From Kitasatospora terrestris (GTDB lineage Bacteria > Actinomycetota > Actinomycetes > Streptomycetales > Streptomycetaceae): 64,000 nt of DNA. The translations under genes were made by a program, and so were the position numbers. The stretch lies in assembly GCF_039542905.1 (NCBI RefSeq), contig NZ_BAABIS010000001.1:5828001-5892000 (forward strand), in the 5' to 3' direction. Of this stretch, positions 33,054 to 42,035 are shown in pieces (the stretch's first letter is position 1; every line of letters starts with the position of its first letter). The notes under the pieces were generated by a model. It saw only the letters and a program-made list of their open reading frames with translations. It was not told where the DNA came from and did no database searches.

Positions 33054-33107
33054 GGTCACCCGCCCGTAACCGGAGTGCCACGACCGTTCGCCCGCTCTTC
33101 ACCCTTC
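33054..33107 (+). promoter_or_regulatory. Possible PHO-box-like direct repeats
   Basis: Units GTTCGCCCGCT (33086-33096) and CTTCACCCTTC (33097-33107) are contiguous 11-mers of PHO-box form. GGTCACCCGCC (33054-33064) is a third. They precede the secreted phosphoesterase gene. The match is partial, since the expected GTTCACC core is degenerate. Confidence 0.3.
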
Positions 33108-33191
33108 CGGTCGGGACGCGTCCACCGGCCCGCCCCTAGGGTTACGGCGCTCCACCACGCACTGTCACCTTCCCTCGCCAGGAGGACAGCA

Positions 33192-34082
33192 ATGACCGCC
33201 GTTCAGGCCCCCAAGCGCGCCAAGCGCACCCTCACCGCGATCGCGAGCTCGGTCGCGCTCGCCGCCGGCTCGCTCGGCATCTGGGCCGCCACCGGCACCG
33301 CCGCCCACGCCGCGACCCTGCCGACCCCCGACCACATCGTGGTCGTGGTGATGGAGAACCACGCCTACACCCAGGTGATCGGCAGCTCCAGCGCCCCCTA
33401 CATCAACAACACCCTCAAGGCGGGTGGCGCCAACCTCACCCAGTCGTACGGCCTGACCCACCCGTCGGAGCCGAACTACTACATGCTGTTCTCCGGCTCC
33501 AACCAGGGCCGCACCGACGACAGCTGCGTCTCCGTCGGCTCGATCTCCGCGCCGAACCTCGGCTCCGAGCTGATCGCCGCCGGCAAGACCTGGGGCAGCT
33601 ACAACGAGGGCCTGCCGTCGCAGGGCTCGACCACCTGCTCCAGCGGCAAGTACGCGCAGAAGCACAACCCGTGGTTCGGCTTCAGCAACGTGCCGACCAG
33701 CACCGCCAAGACCATGACGCAGTTCCCGACCGACTTCACCACCTTGCCGAAGGTCTCCTTCGTGGTGCCCGACCTGTGCAACGACATGCACGACTGCTCG
33801 GTCGGCACCGGCGACACCTGGATCCAGAACAAGCTGGGCGCGTACGCCACCTGGGCGCAGACCCACAACTCGATGCTGGTCGTCACCTTCGACGAGGACA
33901 ACAAGCTGTCCGGCAACCGCATCCCGACGATCTTCTACGGTCAGCACGTGACCCCCGGCAGCTCCACCGCCACCACCTACAACCACTACAACGTGCTGCG
34001 CACCCTGGAGGACCTGGCGGGCCTGTCCGCCCACGCGGGCAACGCCGCCACCGCCTCCGACATCACCGGCATCTGGAACTGA
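33192..34082 (+). CDS. Secreted phosphoesterase-family protein
   Basis: The 296-residue precursor has a signal peptide (about 1-41, AHA cleavage). The mature chain has the phosphoesterase (acid-phosphatase/phospholipase C type) pattern: VVVMENHAY, SYGLTHPSEPNYYMLFSGS, VPDLCNDMHD and VVTFDEDN, the last two carrying likely metal-binding Asp and His residues. The family hydrolyses phosphomonoesters or phospholipids outside the cell. It begins at ATG 33192 with GGAGGA 6 nt upstream and is 6 bp before an MFS carrier. A PHO-box-like region upstream suggests phosphate control, but weakly. Confidence 0.82.
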   Translation: MTAVQAPKRAKRTLTAIASSVALAAGSLGIWAATGTAAHAATLPTPDHIVVVVMENHAYTQVIGSSSAPYINNTLKAGGANLTQSYGLTHPSEPNYYMLFSGSNQGRTDDSCVSVGSISAPNLGSELIAAGKTWGSYNEGLPSQGSTTCSSGKYAQKHNPWFGFSNVPTSTAKTMTQFPTDFTTLPKVSFVVPDLCNDMHDCSVGTGDTWIQNKLGAYATWAQTHNSMLVVTFDEDNKLSGNRIPTIFYGQHVTPGSSTATTYNHYNVLRTLEDLAGLSAHAGNAATASDITGIWN

Positions 34083-34088
34083 CGCCGG

Positions 34089-35354
34089 ATGTACCTCGCG
34101 GACGCTCGTGATTCCAAGCGCCGCAGCACCACGGCCGCCGCCCCAGACACCCGTCCGGGGCGGCGCGCCGCCGCGGTCCCCGGCACCGTCGTCGCCCTCG
34201 GCGCGGTCAGCCTGGTCACCGACGTCTCCTCGGAGATGGTCAGCGCGGTGCTGCCGCTGTACGTGGTCGCCGGTCTCGGCCTCTCCCCGCTCGGCTTCGG
34301 TCTGCTGGACGGCATCAACAACGGCGCCGCCGCCCTGGTCCGGCTGCTCGGCGGGCACCTCGCCGACCGCGGCGGGCGCGGCCACAAGCTGGTCGCCGGC
34401 TTCGGCTACGGCCTGTCCGCCGTCTGCAAGCCGCTCCTCCTGCTGGCCCACACCCTCCCGCTGATCGGCGCCGTGCTGGCCGTCGACCGCACCGGCAAGG
34501 GCCTGCGCACCGCACCCCGCGACGCGCTGATCTCCCTCGCCACCGCCCCCGAGCACCGCGGCCGCGCCTTCGGCGTGCACCGCGCCATGGACACCACCGG
34601 CGCCCTGATCGGCCCGCTGGTCGCCTTCGCGATCCTGCGCGCCACCGTGGACGGCTACGACGCCGTCTTCGCCGTCAGCGGCTGCATCGCGCTGCTCGGC
34701 GTGCTGCTGCTGGTCCTCTTCGTGCCCGGCCGGGCCCGCGAGGACGCACCCGTCGTCCGGCCGGGCCTGCGCGACTCGCTGGTCCTGCTGCGGCTGCCCG
34801 CGCTGCGCCGGCTCACCCTGTGCGCCGTACTGCTCGGTCTGACCACCGTCAGCGACGCCTTCCTCTACCTGCTGGTCCAGCGCCGGCTCGGGCTGTCCTC
34901 GCACCTGTTCCCGCTGCTGCCGCTGGGCACCGCCGCGGTCTTCCTGCTGCTCGCCGTGCCGATGGGCCTGCTCGCCGACCGGATCGGCCGCCGGGTGCTC
35001 TTCCTGGCCGGCCACGGCGCCCTGCTGGGCGGCTACGCGCTGGTGCTCGCCGCGCCCGGGACCGGGCTGATCCCGGTGATCCTGCTGCTGCACGGCGCCT
35101 TCTACGCGGCCACCGACGGCGTCCTCGCCGCCGCCACCGCCGGCACCGTCCCCGCCGAGCACCAGGGCGCCGGACAGGCCCTGGTCGGCACCGGCCAGGC
35201 GCTCGCCCGGTTCGCCTGCTCGCTCGCCTTCGGCGCCCTGTGGGCCTCCCTGGGCGGCAGCACCGCCCTCGCGACCGCCGCCGGCGCCCTGACCGTCAGC
35301 GCCCTGGTCGCCACCCGTTTCCTCCGCACCGACGACGAGGTGTCCACCGCATGA
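34089..35354 (+). CDS. MFS transporter
   Basis: This 421-residue carrier has twelve membrane segments and the MFS motif A variant GGHLADRGGRGHKLV after helix 2. The loop after helix 4 is DRTGKGLRTAPRDALIS, a sequence found in bacterial MFS proteins of the YgaY/Bcr-related type. It is 6 bp after the phosphoesterase and overlaps the next gene as ATGA, so the three are one transcript. Co-localisation with a phosphoesterase suggests export or uptake related to the released product, but nothing in the chain shows the cargo. Confidence 0.8.
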   Translation: MYLADARDSKRRSTTAAAPDTRPGRRAAAVPGTVVALGAVSLVTDVSSEMVSAVLPLYVVAGLGLSPLGFGLLDGINNGAAALVRLLGGHLADRGGRGHKLVAGFGYGLSAVCKPLLLLAHTLPLIGAVLAVDRTGKGLRTAPRDALISLATAPEHRGRAFGVHRAMDTTGALIGPLVAFAILRATVDGYDAVFAVSGCIALLGVLLLVLFVPGRAREDAPVVRPGLRDSLVLLRLPALRRLTLCAVLLGLTTVSDAFLYLLVQRRLGLSSHLFPLLPLGTAAVFLLLAVPMGLLADRIGRRVLFLAGHGALLGGYALVLAAPGTGLIPVILLLHGAFYAATDGVLAAATAGTVPAEHQGAGQALVGTGQALARFACSLAFGALWASLGGSTALATAAGALTVSALVATRFLRTDDEVSTA

Positions 35355-36370
35355 CGCGCACCGCCCGCCTGCTCACCCTGCTGCTCGCCGTCGTCCTGCT
35401 CGGCGGCGTCGCTACCGGAGCCGTCCTGCACGCCGCGGAGCGCAGCGGCAAGAAGGACCAGGAGCAGGCCGGCGGGCCGCCGGTCCACCCCGGTGCCGTC
35501 GACCTCGCCCCGGGCCACGGGCAGCTGGTCTTCCGCAACCTGGCCTGGGGCCCGCACCGCGACGAGATCACCACCGTCCCCGCCGACCGCCCGGACGCGC
35601 CGCGCACCGCCTCCGGCCTCACGTGCCTGCGCTTCCACGCCGCCGCGGGCACCGGCATCTGCCTGCAGGCCGAGCACGGCGCCCTGGAGGACACCTACCG
35701 CGCCGTCGTCGTCGACGACCACCTGCGGGAGAGGCACGCCTTCCCCGCCGCCGGCATCCCGACCCGCGCCCGGGTCTCGCCCTCCGGCCACCTCGCCGCC
35801 TGGACCGTCTTCGTCAGCGGCGACTCCTACGCGGGCACCGACTTCTCCACCCGCACCGCGATCGTCGACACCCGGGACTGGCACCTCGAGGACAACCTGG
35901 AGACCTTCGCCGTGGTCAAGGACGGCCACCCGTACCGGGCCTCCGACATCAACGTCTGGGGCGTCACCTTCGCCGACGACAACCGGTTCTACGCCACCGT
36001 CGCCACCGGCGGGCAGACCCACCTCGTCCGGGGCGACCTCGCCGCGCGCACCCTCACCACGCTGCACCAGAACGTGGAGTGCCCCTCGCTCTCGCCGGAC
36101 GGCACCCGCATCGCCTACAAGAAGCGCATCGCCGGCGCCTCCCCGGACGCGCCCTGGCGGCTGTACGTCCTCGACCTCGCCACCATGACCGAGACCGCCA
36201 CCGCCGAGCAGCGCAACATCGACGACCAGGCCCTGTGGGCCGACGGTGCGACGCTGGTCTACTCCCTGCCCGGCGAGTACGGCTCCGACCTCTGGACCGT
36301 TCCGGCCGACGGCACCGGAGCCCCCGCCACCCTCACGGTCTCCGCCGTGGCCCCCGCCTACCTGCGCTGA
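35351..36370 (+). CDS. TolB-like beta-propeller protein, membrane-anchored
   Basis: This 339-residue protein has an N-terminal membrane or signal segment (about 5-27) with no lipobox Cys, then a WD/TolB-type propeller. Repeats such as ECPSLSPDGTRIAYKKR and DDQALWADGATLVYSLPGEYGSDLWTV are the PD40 (SPDG..I.Y) pattern. It starts at the ATG overlapping the stop of the MFS gene (ATGA). The likely location is outside the membrane. This phosphoesterase, MFS and TolB-like order may be a conserved set; the role is unknown. It ends 46 bp before a convergent FAD monooxygenase. Confidence 0.72.
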   Translation: MTRTARLLTLLLAVVLLGGVATGAVLHAAERSGKKDQEQAGGPPVHPGAVDLAPGHGQLVFRNLAWGPHRDEITTVPADRPDAPRTASGLTCLRFHAAAGTGICLQAEHGALEDTYRAVVVDDHLRERHAFPAAGIPTRARVSPSGHLAAWTVFVSGDSYAGTDFSTRTAIVDTRDWHLEDNLETFAVVKDGHPYRASDINVWGVTFADDNRFYATVATGGQTHLVRGDLAARTLTTLHQNVECPSLSPDGTRIAYKKRIAGASPDAPWRLYVLDLATMTETATAEQRNIDDQALWADGATLVYSLPGEYGSDLWTVPADGTGAPATLTVSAVAPAYLR

Positions 36371-36416
36371 CGGCGGGCGGCCGCCGTCAGGGCCCGGGGA
36401 ACCGCGGGCCCGGCCG

Positions 36417-37571
36417 TCAACCCGCCGGGGGCCGCCAGTCCACCATCGGTGCCGCGCCCCGGACCAGCGCCGCCTCCGGCAACCGTCCGGCCGCCCGCAG
36501 CAGCGCGTCCCGGAGGCCGGACCGCCGCATCGCCACCGCCCGCCCCACCCGGCGGGACCGCCGCGCGACCTCCGTCGTGCGCCGGACCCGGGCGGCCGAG
36601 TACCCGGCGAGCCCGTCGCCGCGCTCCGACTCCCAGGCCAGCACCACCGCGTCCTCGATCGCCTGGCACGCCCCCTGCCCCTGGAAGGGCGTCATCGCGT
36701 GCGCGGCGTCGCCGACCAGCGCCACCCGCCCGCCGTGGAACGCGGGCAGCGGGCGGACCAGGTCCCAGACGTCGTGCCGCAGCACCCGCCCGGCCTCCGC
36801 CGCCCCGATCAGCTCCGGCACCGGCTCGCACCAGCTGCCGAACCGGCGTGCCAGCTCGGCCCGTTCGTCACCGTCGGCGGCCCGTCCGCCGGGCGCGGCG
36901 AGGGCCGCCGCGTACAGGTACACCCGCCCGTCGGCCAGCGGGATGACACCGGTGAGCGCCCCGCGCCCCCAGGTCTCGCCGACCCGGCGCGGCTCGCCCG
37001 GCGCCGCGACCACCGTGCGCCAGCTGGTGAACCCCGAGTACACCGGGCCCGGGTGGTCGGGGAACAGCAACTCCCGTGCGCCCGAGCGGATCCCGTCCGC
37101 GGCGACGACCAGCGCGGCCGCGGACTCCCCGTCCGGCCCGAACAGCCGGGCCGGGGCGCCGTCCGGGCCGTCGCCGCCGGGGTCGACCACGCGGACCTCG
37201 GTGCCGGTCCGGACCGTGCCGTCCGGCAGGGCGCCGGCCAGGATCCCGACCAGTTCGGCCCGGTGCAGGACCACCAGCGGGTCGCCGTACGCGCGGTGGA
37301 TCCGCTCGGTGTCGGTGACCGCGAGCCGCCGGCCGTCCGGCCGGTACAGCCCGGCGAGGCCCTGGATCGCGGCCCGCCGCCGGACGGCGTCGCCGACGCC
37401 CAGGACGTCGAGCGCCCGCAGCGCGTTGGGCGCGATGCCGATGCCGGAGCCGACCGGGTCGAGCGAGGCGGCCCGCTCGTGCACGGTGACCTCCCAGCCC
37501 CGCCGGTGCAGCGCCAGGGCCGAGGCCAGTCCGCCCACGCCCGCTCCGATGACGACGGCCCGTCGTTCCAC
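36417..37571 (-). CDS. FAD-dependent aromatic-type monooxygenase
   Basis: This 384-residue group-A flavoprotein monooxygenase has the FAD motif GAGVGGLASALAL (residues 9-21), an Arg in the VLHRAELVGIL helix, and the GD motif ALVGDAAHAMTPFQGQGACQAIEDA near residue 280. The family hydroxylates aromatic rings or inactivates antibiotics with NAD(P)H and oxygen. The GTG at 37571 follows GGAGG by 6 nt. It is divergent from a TetR regulator across two copies of a TetR-type operator. The substrate is probably a compound sensed by that TetR protein. Confidence 0.85.
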   Translation of the reverse strand: MERRAVVIGAGVGGLASALALHRRGWEVTVHERAASLDPVGSGIGIAPNALRALDVLGVGDAVRRRAAIQGLAGLYRPDGRRLAVTDTERIHRAYGDPLVVLHRAELVGILAGALPDGTVRTGTEVRVVDPGGDGPDGAPARLFGPDGESAAALVVAADGIRSGARELLFPDHPGPVYSGFTSWRTVVAAPGEPRRVGETWGRGALTGVIPLADGRVYLYAAALAAPGGRAADGDERAELARRFGSWCEPVPELIGAAEAGRVLRHDVWDLVRPLPAFHGGRVALVGDAAHAMTPFQGQGACQAIEDAVVLAWESERGDGLAGYSAARVRRTTEVARRSRRVGRAVAMRRSGLRDALLRAAGRLPEAALVRGAAPMVDWRPPAG

Positions 37572-37582
37572 CGCACACCTCC

Positions 37583-37622
37583 ACTACGCCTGTAGTTACG
37601 GGTTCGATACTACATCTGTAGT
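37583..37622. promoter_or_regulatory. Two TetR-type operators between divergent genes
   Basis: ACTACGCCTGTAGT (37583-37596) and ACTACATCTGTAGT (37609-37622) are inverted repeats with ACTAC/GTAGT arms, start positions 26 bp apart. One site lies next to each gene's start region. Confidence 0.72.
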
Positions 37623-37651
37623 TGCCGGCTAGACAGGGCAGGATGGTGCCC

Positions 37652-38212
37652 ATGAGCACCCCGCGCGCGGTCCTGGTCGCCGACACCGCCATCGCCCTGA
37701 TCGCCGAGCGCGGCCTGCGCGGGCTCACCCACCGCGCCGTCGACGAGGCCGCGGGCCTGCCCGCCGGCTCCACCTCCAACCTGGCCCGCACCCGCGCCGC
37801 GCTCCTCGAAGCCGCCCTCACCCGGATCGCCGACCTCGAAGCGGCCGATTACACCCCGCCCCCGGGCGCCCCCCGCGACCAGCTCCTCGACGCCCTCGCG
37901 GGCGGCATCCACCTGGCGCTCACCACCGGACTCCCGCTCACCCTGGCCCGGTACGAGCTCGCGCTCGAAGCCACCCGCCGCCCGGAGCTGCGCGCCGTCT
38001 ACGACCGCCTCGGCGCGGGCTTCGCCGCCACCGCCGCCGGGCTCCTGGCCGGCCTCGGCTCGGCCGATCCGGCCGGCGACGCCCGCCGGCTGCTCCGCTG
38101 GTGCGAGGGCGTGGTCTTCCACACCGCCGCCGGCGCCGGCCACGCGGATCCCCCCGCCCCGGCCGCCCTCCGCGCCGACGCCGCCCGCTACCTGGACGCC
38201 CTCCTCGCCTGA
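37652..38212 (+). CDS. TetR-family regulator
   Basis: This 186-residue protein has a TetR HTH over residues 5-50 (ADTAIALIAERGLRGLTHRAVDEAAGLPAGSTSNL). The typical FxxK/xYxYF loop reads GSTSNLARTRAALLEAAL. The C-terminal helices would form the ligand pocket. The ATG at 37652 is the best start; 37622 is in frame but lies in the operator. Two operators upstream and the divergent monooxygenase form a classic TetR-enzyme pair. The ligand is not inferable. Confidence 0.83.
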   Translation: MSTPRAVLVADTAIALIAERGLRGLTHRAVDEAAGLPAGSTSNLARTRAALLEAALTRIADLEAADYTPPPGAPRDQLLDALAGGIHLALTTGLPLTLARYELALEATRRPELRAVYDRLGAGFAATAAGLLAGLGSADPAGDARRLLRWCEGVVFHTAAGAGHADPPAPAALRADAARYLDALLA

Positions 38213-38389
38213 CCGCGCGACCGCCCGGCGCGTGACCGCCCCCGGTGGGTGGTCGACCCGGTGGGTGGCCGACCTCCTCGCGGCCGCCCGGCGCGTGGAC
38301 CGCACCGTCCCGCCGCCCGCCCCGCCCCGCCGGCCGCACGCCGGTCCCCGGGCCGCCCGGCAGCCGGAACCGGCAGGCCCCGGCGGGTC

Positions 38390-38881
38390 TCAGGCGCCGC
38401 CGAGCAGCTCCTCGCGGCGCTCGCGCCAGCGCTCCAGCAGCTGCGGCAACTCCTCGCGCAGGAAGGCGAAGAAGGCCAGCGACTCGGCGAGCCGGGCGCC
38501 GGCGGGCGTCCCGGGGCCGAGCGCCTCGATGCCCTCGCGCAGGCTGCCCTCCCACCGGGTGAGCGCCTGGTCGCGGCTGACGGCCGCCTCGTACCAGGCG
38601 TTCTCGTGCACCCGGTAGCGGTCCCGCCGGGAGCCGGCTTCGCGTTCGCGGCTGACCAGGTTGACCTGGGTGAGGTAGCGGACCGCACCGGAGACGGCGG
38701 CGGGGCTGACCCGGAGGCGGTCGGCGAGTTCGGCGGCGGTGAGACGCCCGGTGTCGCTGGCGAGCAGGGCGGTGAAGATCCGGGCGGGCATCCGGGGGAA
38801 GCCGGCGTCGGCGAGGACGCCCGCGAAGCGCTCGATGAACCCGTCCACCGCCGCCTCGTCCCGCCGCGCCGCGCCGCCCAT
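38390..38881 (-). CDS. MarR/GbsR-like transcriptional regulator
   Basis: This 163-residue protein has a winged helix at about residues 20-90 (MPARIFTALLASDTGRLTAAELADRLRVSPAAVSGAVRYL) and a wing rich in Arg (REREAGSRRDRYRV). The C-terminal helices include DQALTRWEGSLREGIEALG. This resembles the GbsR/MarR group common beside streptomycete ABC exporters. The ATG at 38881 has GGGAGAGG 6 nt upstream; a GTG/ATG at 38929 in frame gives a low-complexity extension. It is divergent from the exporter genes and two palindromes lie between. Confidence 0.75.
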   Translation of the reverse strand: MGGAARRDEAAVDGFIERFAGVLADAGFPRMPARIFTALLASDTGRLTAAELADRLRVSPAAVSGAVRYLTQVNLVSREREAGSRRDRYRVHENAWYEAAVSRDQALTRWEGSLREGIEALGPGTPAGARLAESLAFFAFLREELPQLLERWRERREELLGGA

Positions 38882-38949
38882 GGCCGCCTCTCCCACTGCA
38901 GTTCCTCCTGCTCCCGCCGTCCCCGGCACCCTATCGACAGCTCCGGAAG

Positions 38950-38984
38950 ATCCGCGGATTTCAGTATCTTCACGGATCTGTGAA
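38950..38984. promoter_or_regulatory. Palindromes in the divergent MarR-ABC promoter
   Basis: ATCCGCGGAT (38950-38959) is a perfect 10-bp palindrome, and TTCACGGATCTGTGAA (38969-38984) has five-base inverted arms. The second covers the likely promoter of the ABC gene and is a candidate MarR-like site. Confidence 0.45.
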
Positions 38985-39003
38985 TCGAGAGTACGGTCGT
39001 TCC

Positions 39004-39918
39004 ATGACGACCGCCATCTCGGTGACCGGCCTGGTGAAGACCTTCGGCCGGACGCGTGCGCTCGACGGGCTCGACCTGACCGTCGCCCGGGGCGAGGTCC
39101 ACGGCTTCCTCGGGCCGAACGGCGCGGGCAAGTCCACCACCATCCGCGCCCTGCTCGGCCTGCTGCGCGTCGATGCCGGCCGCGCCTCCCTGCTCGGCGG
39201 CGACCCCTGGCGCGACGCGGTCGCCCTGCACCGGCGCCTGGCGTACGTGCCGGGCGACGTCACCCTGTGGCGCAACCTGACCGGCGGCGAGGCGGTCGAC
39301 CTGCTGCTGCGCCTGCGCGGGGTGCGGGAGCCGTCCCCGGCCCGCCGCGCCGAACTGCTCGACCGCTTCGAGCTCGACCCCACCAAGAAGGGCCGCGCCT
39401 ACTCCAAGGGCAACCGGCAGAAGGTCGCGCTGGTCGCGGCGTTCGCGGGCGAAGCGGAGCTGCTGGTCCTGGACGAGCCGACCTCCGGCCTGGACCCGCT
39501 GATGGAGGAGGTGTTCCGCGACTGCGTCCGCGAGGCCCGGGAGCGCGGCGCCACCGTCCTGCTCTCCAGCCACCTGCTGACCGAGGTCGAGGCACTGTGC
39601 GACCGGGTGTCCATCGTCCGGGCGGGTCGCACCGTCGAGACCGGCACCCTGGCCGAGCTGCGGCACCTCACCCGGACCGCCGTCGTCGCCGAACTCGCCA
39701 CCGCCCCGCCGCCGTTGCCGTACGCCCACGACGTCCGCACCGAGGCCCTGGCCGACGGGGCCCGGCTCAGCTGCCAGGTCGACGCCGACCGGCTCGACGA
39801 GCTGCTGCGGGCGCTGACCGCCGCCGGGGTGCGCAGCCTGACCAGCCGCCCGCCCACCCTGGAGGAGCTGTTCCTGCGCCACTACGAGCCCGCCGCCCCC
39901 GCGGCGGTGGCCCGGTGA
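39004..39918 (+). CDS. ABC exporter ATP-binding protein
   Basis: This 304-residue ATPase has Walker A GPNGAGKST, a Q-loop region (YVPGDVTLWRNLTGG), the signature YSKGNRQK (in place of LSGGQ), Walker B LLVLDEPTSGLD and the H-loop SSHLLTEVE. The replaced signature (SKGNRQK) is typical of ABC-2 exporters of the tetronasin/lantibiotic-immunity type. The ATG at 39004 is preferred to the in-frame GTG at 38980, which lies in the palindrome. Its stop overlaps the permease GTG as GTGA, so they are translated as a unit. It likely exports a drug or antibiotic. Confidence 0.87.
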   Translation: MTTAISVTGLVKTFGRTRALDGLDLTVARGEVHGFLGPNGAGKSTTIRALLGLLRVDAGRASLLGGDPWRDAVALHRRLAYVPGDVTLWRNLTGGEAVDLLLRLRGVREPSPARRAELLDRFELDPTKKGRAYSKGNRQKVALVAAFAGEAELLVLDEPTSGLDPLMEEVFRDCVREARERGATVLLSSHLLTEVEALCDRVSIVRAGRTVETGTLAELRHLTRTAVVAELATAPPPLPYAHDVRTEALADGARLSCQVDADRLDELLRALTAAGVRSLTSRPPTLEELFLRHYEPAAPAAVAR

Positions 39919-41516
39919 ACGCCACGGCGGGCACCGGCGTCCTGCTCCGCCTCGCGCTGCGCCGGGACCGGATCGCGCTGCCGCTCTGGGTCTACGCCCT
40001 CGCCGCGATGGCGGTCTCCACCGCCTTCTCCTTCCGCTCGCTGTACGGCACCGAGCAGGCCCGCCGCACCTTCGCCGCGGGCATCACCGCCAACGGCTCG
40101 CTGCGCGCCCTGTACGGGCCGGTGTTCGACGCGGGCAGCGTCGGCGGGCTGACCGCCTGGCGGATGGGCGTCTTCGGTGCGGTGCTCGCCGGTCTGATGT
40201 CGGCGCTGCTGGTGGTCCGGCACACCCGGGCCGAGGAGGAGGACGGCCGGCTGGAGCTGATCGGCGCCGGCGCGGTCGGCCGCCGGGCCCCGCTGACCGC
40301 CGCCCTGCTGGCGGCGCTGATCGCCGACCTCGCGGTGGCCGCCCTGGTCGCCCTCGGACTGCTCGCGGCCGGCCAACGCCTTACCGGCGCCGTCGCGTTC
40401 GGCCTCGCACTGGCCGCGACCGGACTGGTCTTCGGGGCCGTCGCCGCGCTCGCCGCCCAGCTCACCGCGACCGGGCGGGCCGCCAACGGCCTCACCGGCG
40501 CCGCACTCGGCGCCGCCTTCGCCCTGCGCGCGATCGGGGACGCCGACTCCGCCACCTCCTGGGCGAGTTGGCTGTCACCGATCGGCTGGGCCGAGCAGCT
40601 GCGCCCGTACGGCGGCGACCGCTGGTGGGTGCTGGCCCTCCCGCTCGCGCTGACCGCGGCGCTGACCGCCGCCGCGTACGCCCTCGCCGGCCGCCGCGAC
40701 CTCGGCGCCGGGCTGCTCCCGCAGCGCCCCGGACCGGCGGCCGCGGCGCCGGGCCTGGACGGCCAGGCCGCGCTGGCCCGCAGGCTGCAGCGCGGGGCGC
40801 TGCTGGGCTGGTGCGCGGGCTTCGCACTGGCCGGCGCGGTGTTCGGCGGGGTGGCGAAGGGCGTGGTCGACCTGGTCGCCGGGAACGACCGACTCGCCGA
40901 CCTGATGGCCAGGCTGGGTGGACGCCAGGAGGTGCTGGACGCCTACCTCGCCTCGATCGTCAACCTGTTCGGCCTGGTCGCGGCGGGTTACGCCGTCCAG
41001 GCGGTGCTGCGGCTGCGCGCCGAGGAGGTCGGGGGCCGGGCCGAACCGGTGCTGGCCGGTGCGGTCTCCCGGCTGCGCTGGGCCGCCGGTCACCTGCTCT
41101 TCCCGCTGCTCGGCACGGCCGTGCTGCTGGCGGTCGCCGGGCTGTCCGCCGGGCTGGCCGTCCGGGCCGCCGTCGGCGGCTCCGTGGACGGCGGTGAGCC
41201 GCTGCGGCTGCTGGGCGCGGCGCTGGCCCAACTCCCGGCGGTGTGGCTGACCGCGGCCGCGGCGCTGGCCCTGTACGGCCTGCTGCCGCAGTGGACCGCG
41301 GCGGGCTGGGGCGTGCTGGGCGGCTTCGTCCTGATCGCCTGGCTCGGCCCCGTCCTGCGCCTGGACGCCCGGGTGCTCGACCTCTCGCCGTTCACCCACA
41401 CCCCGCACCTGCCCGGCGGCGCGCTGAGCGCGACGCCGCTGCTCTGGCTGACCGCGCTCGCCGCCGCCCTGGCCGCCGCCGGCCTGGCCGGACTGGCCCG
41501 CCGCGACCTGGGCTGA
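39915..41516 (+). CDS. ABC exporter permease (tetronasin-type)
   Basis: This 533-residue membrane protein has about twelve helices in two similar halves. Each half opens with a short cytoplasmic helix (LLRLALRRDRIALPLWVYALA in part one, ALARRLQRGALLGWCAGFA in part two). The architecture matches the tetronasin-resistance permease family, where the exporter is one ATPase and one long permease. It begins with GTG at 39915 in a four-base overlap with the ATPase stop. The substrate is unknown; the neighbouring MarR-like regulator probably senses it. The gene ends 3 bp before a strong bidirectional hairpin. Confidence 0.83.
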   Translation: MNATAGTGVLLRLALRRDRIALPLWVYALAAMAVSTAFSFRSLYGTEQARRTFAAGITANGSLRALYGPVFDAGSVGGLTAWRMGVFGAVLAGLMSALLVVRHTRAEEEDGRLELIGAGAVGRRAPLTAALLAALIADLAVAALVALGLLAAGQRLTGAVAFGLALAATGLVFGAVAALAAQLTATGRAANGLTGAALGAAFALRAIGDADSATSWASWLSPIGWAEQLRPYGGDRWWVLALPLALTAALTAAAYALAGRRDLGAGLLPQRPGPAAAAPGLDGQAALARRLQRGALLGWCAGFALAGAVFGGVAKGVVDLVAGNDRLADLMARLGGRQEVLDAYLASIVNLFGLVAAGYAVQAVLRLRAEEVGGRAEPVLAGAVSRLRWAAGHLLFPLLGTAVLLAVAGLSAGLAVRAAVGGSVDGGEPLRLLGAALAQLPAVWLTAAAALALYGLLPQWTAAGWGVLGGFVLIAWLGPVLRLDARVLDLSPFTHTPHLPGGALSATPLLWLTALAAALAAAGLAGLARRDLG

Positions 41517-41519
41517 CCC

Positions 41520-41549
41520 GGCCGGGCCCGGTCGCCACCGGGCCCGGCC
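41520..41549. terminator. Bidirectional hairpin between ABC permease and OsmC genes
   Basis: A 13-bp perfect stem (41520-41532 with 41537-41549) with a 4-nt loop, between convergent gene ends. Confidence 0.72.
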
Positions 41550-41553
41550 AGGG

Positions 41554-42030
41554 TCAGGCGGTGCCCGCCACGGTGATCGAAGGCTCGTGGTGCACCGGGA
41601 AGTTGACCGAGGCGGCGATGAAGCAGGCGTCCCGGGCCGGGCCGTGCAGGGCGAGCGCGCGCTCGCGCATCGACTCCTCGGCGATCTCGATGCGCGGCCG
41701 CAGCACCGCCTCGGTGAAGTGCCCGCCGCCGCCCGCGACCACCATCGTCGCGGCGGCGTCGTCCACGTACGAGGTGACCACCACGCCGTTGACGGCGCAC
41801 TGGTGCAGGTACGACATCATGTGGCACTGGGAGAGCGCCGCGAGCAGCAACTGCTCCGGGTTCCACCGGGCGGGGTCGCCGCGGAAGGTCGGGTCGGCGC
41901 TGCCGAGGATCGGCGGGACGCCCGCCGCGGTGATGTCGTGCGCCCGCTCGTAACTGCGGTAACTGTCGGTCCCGGTACCGGTGTTGCCGGTCCAGGTGAC
42001 GCGGACGTCGTAGTGGTGCGGCTTGGGCAT
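41554..42030 (-). CDS. OsmC/Ohr-family peroxidase-like protein
   Basis: This 158-residue protein has the OsmC fold: HYDVRVTW at the start, WNPEQLLLAALSQCHMMSYLHQCA in the helix with the first catalytic Cys (C in SQC), and DACFIAASVNFPVHHEP with the second (C in DACF). Such proteins reduce organic hydroperoxides in the cytosol. The residue pair is intact. The ATG at 42030 is 5 bp past the stop of the FCD regulator, so the pair is one operon. The regulator may respond to a peroxide or lipid ligand. Confidence 0.87.
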   Translation of the reverse strand: MPKPHHYDVRVTWTGNTGTGTDSYRSYERAHDITAAGVPPILGSADPTFRGDPARWNPEQLLLAALSQCHMMSYLHQCAVNGVVVTSYVDDAAATMVVAGGGGHFTEAVLRPRIEIAEESMRERALALHGPARDACFIAASVNFPVHHEPSITVAGTA

Positions 42031-42035
42031 GGCGG

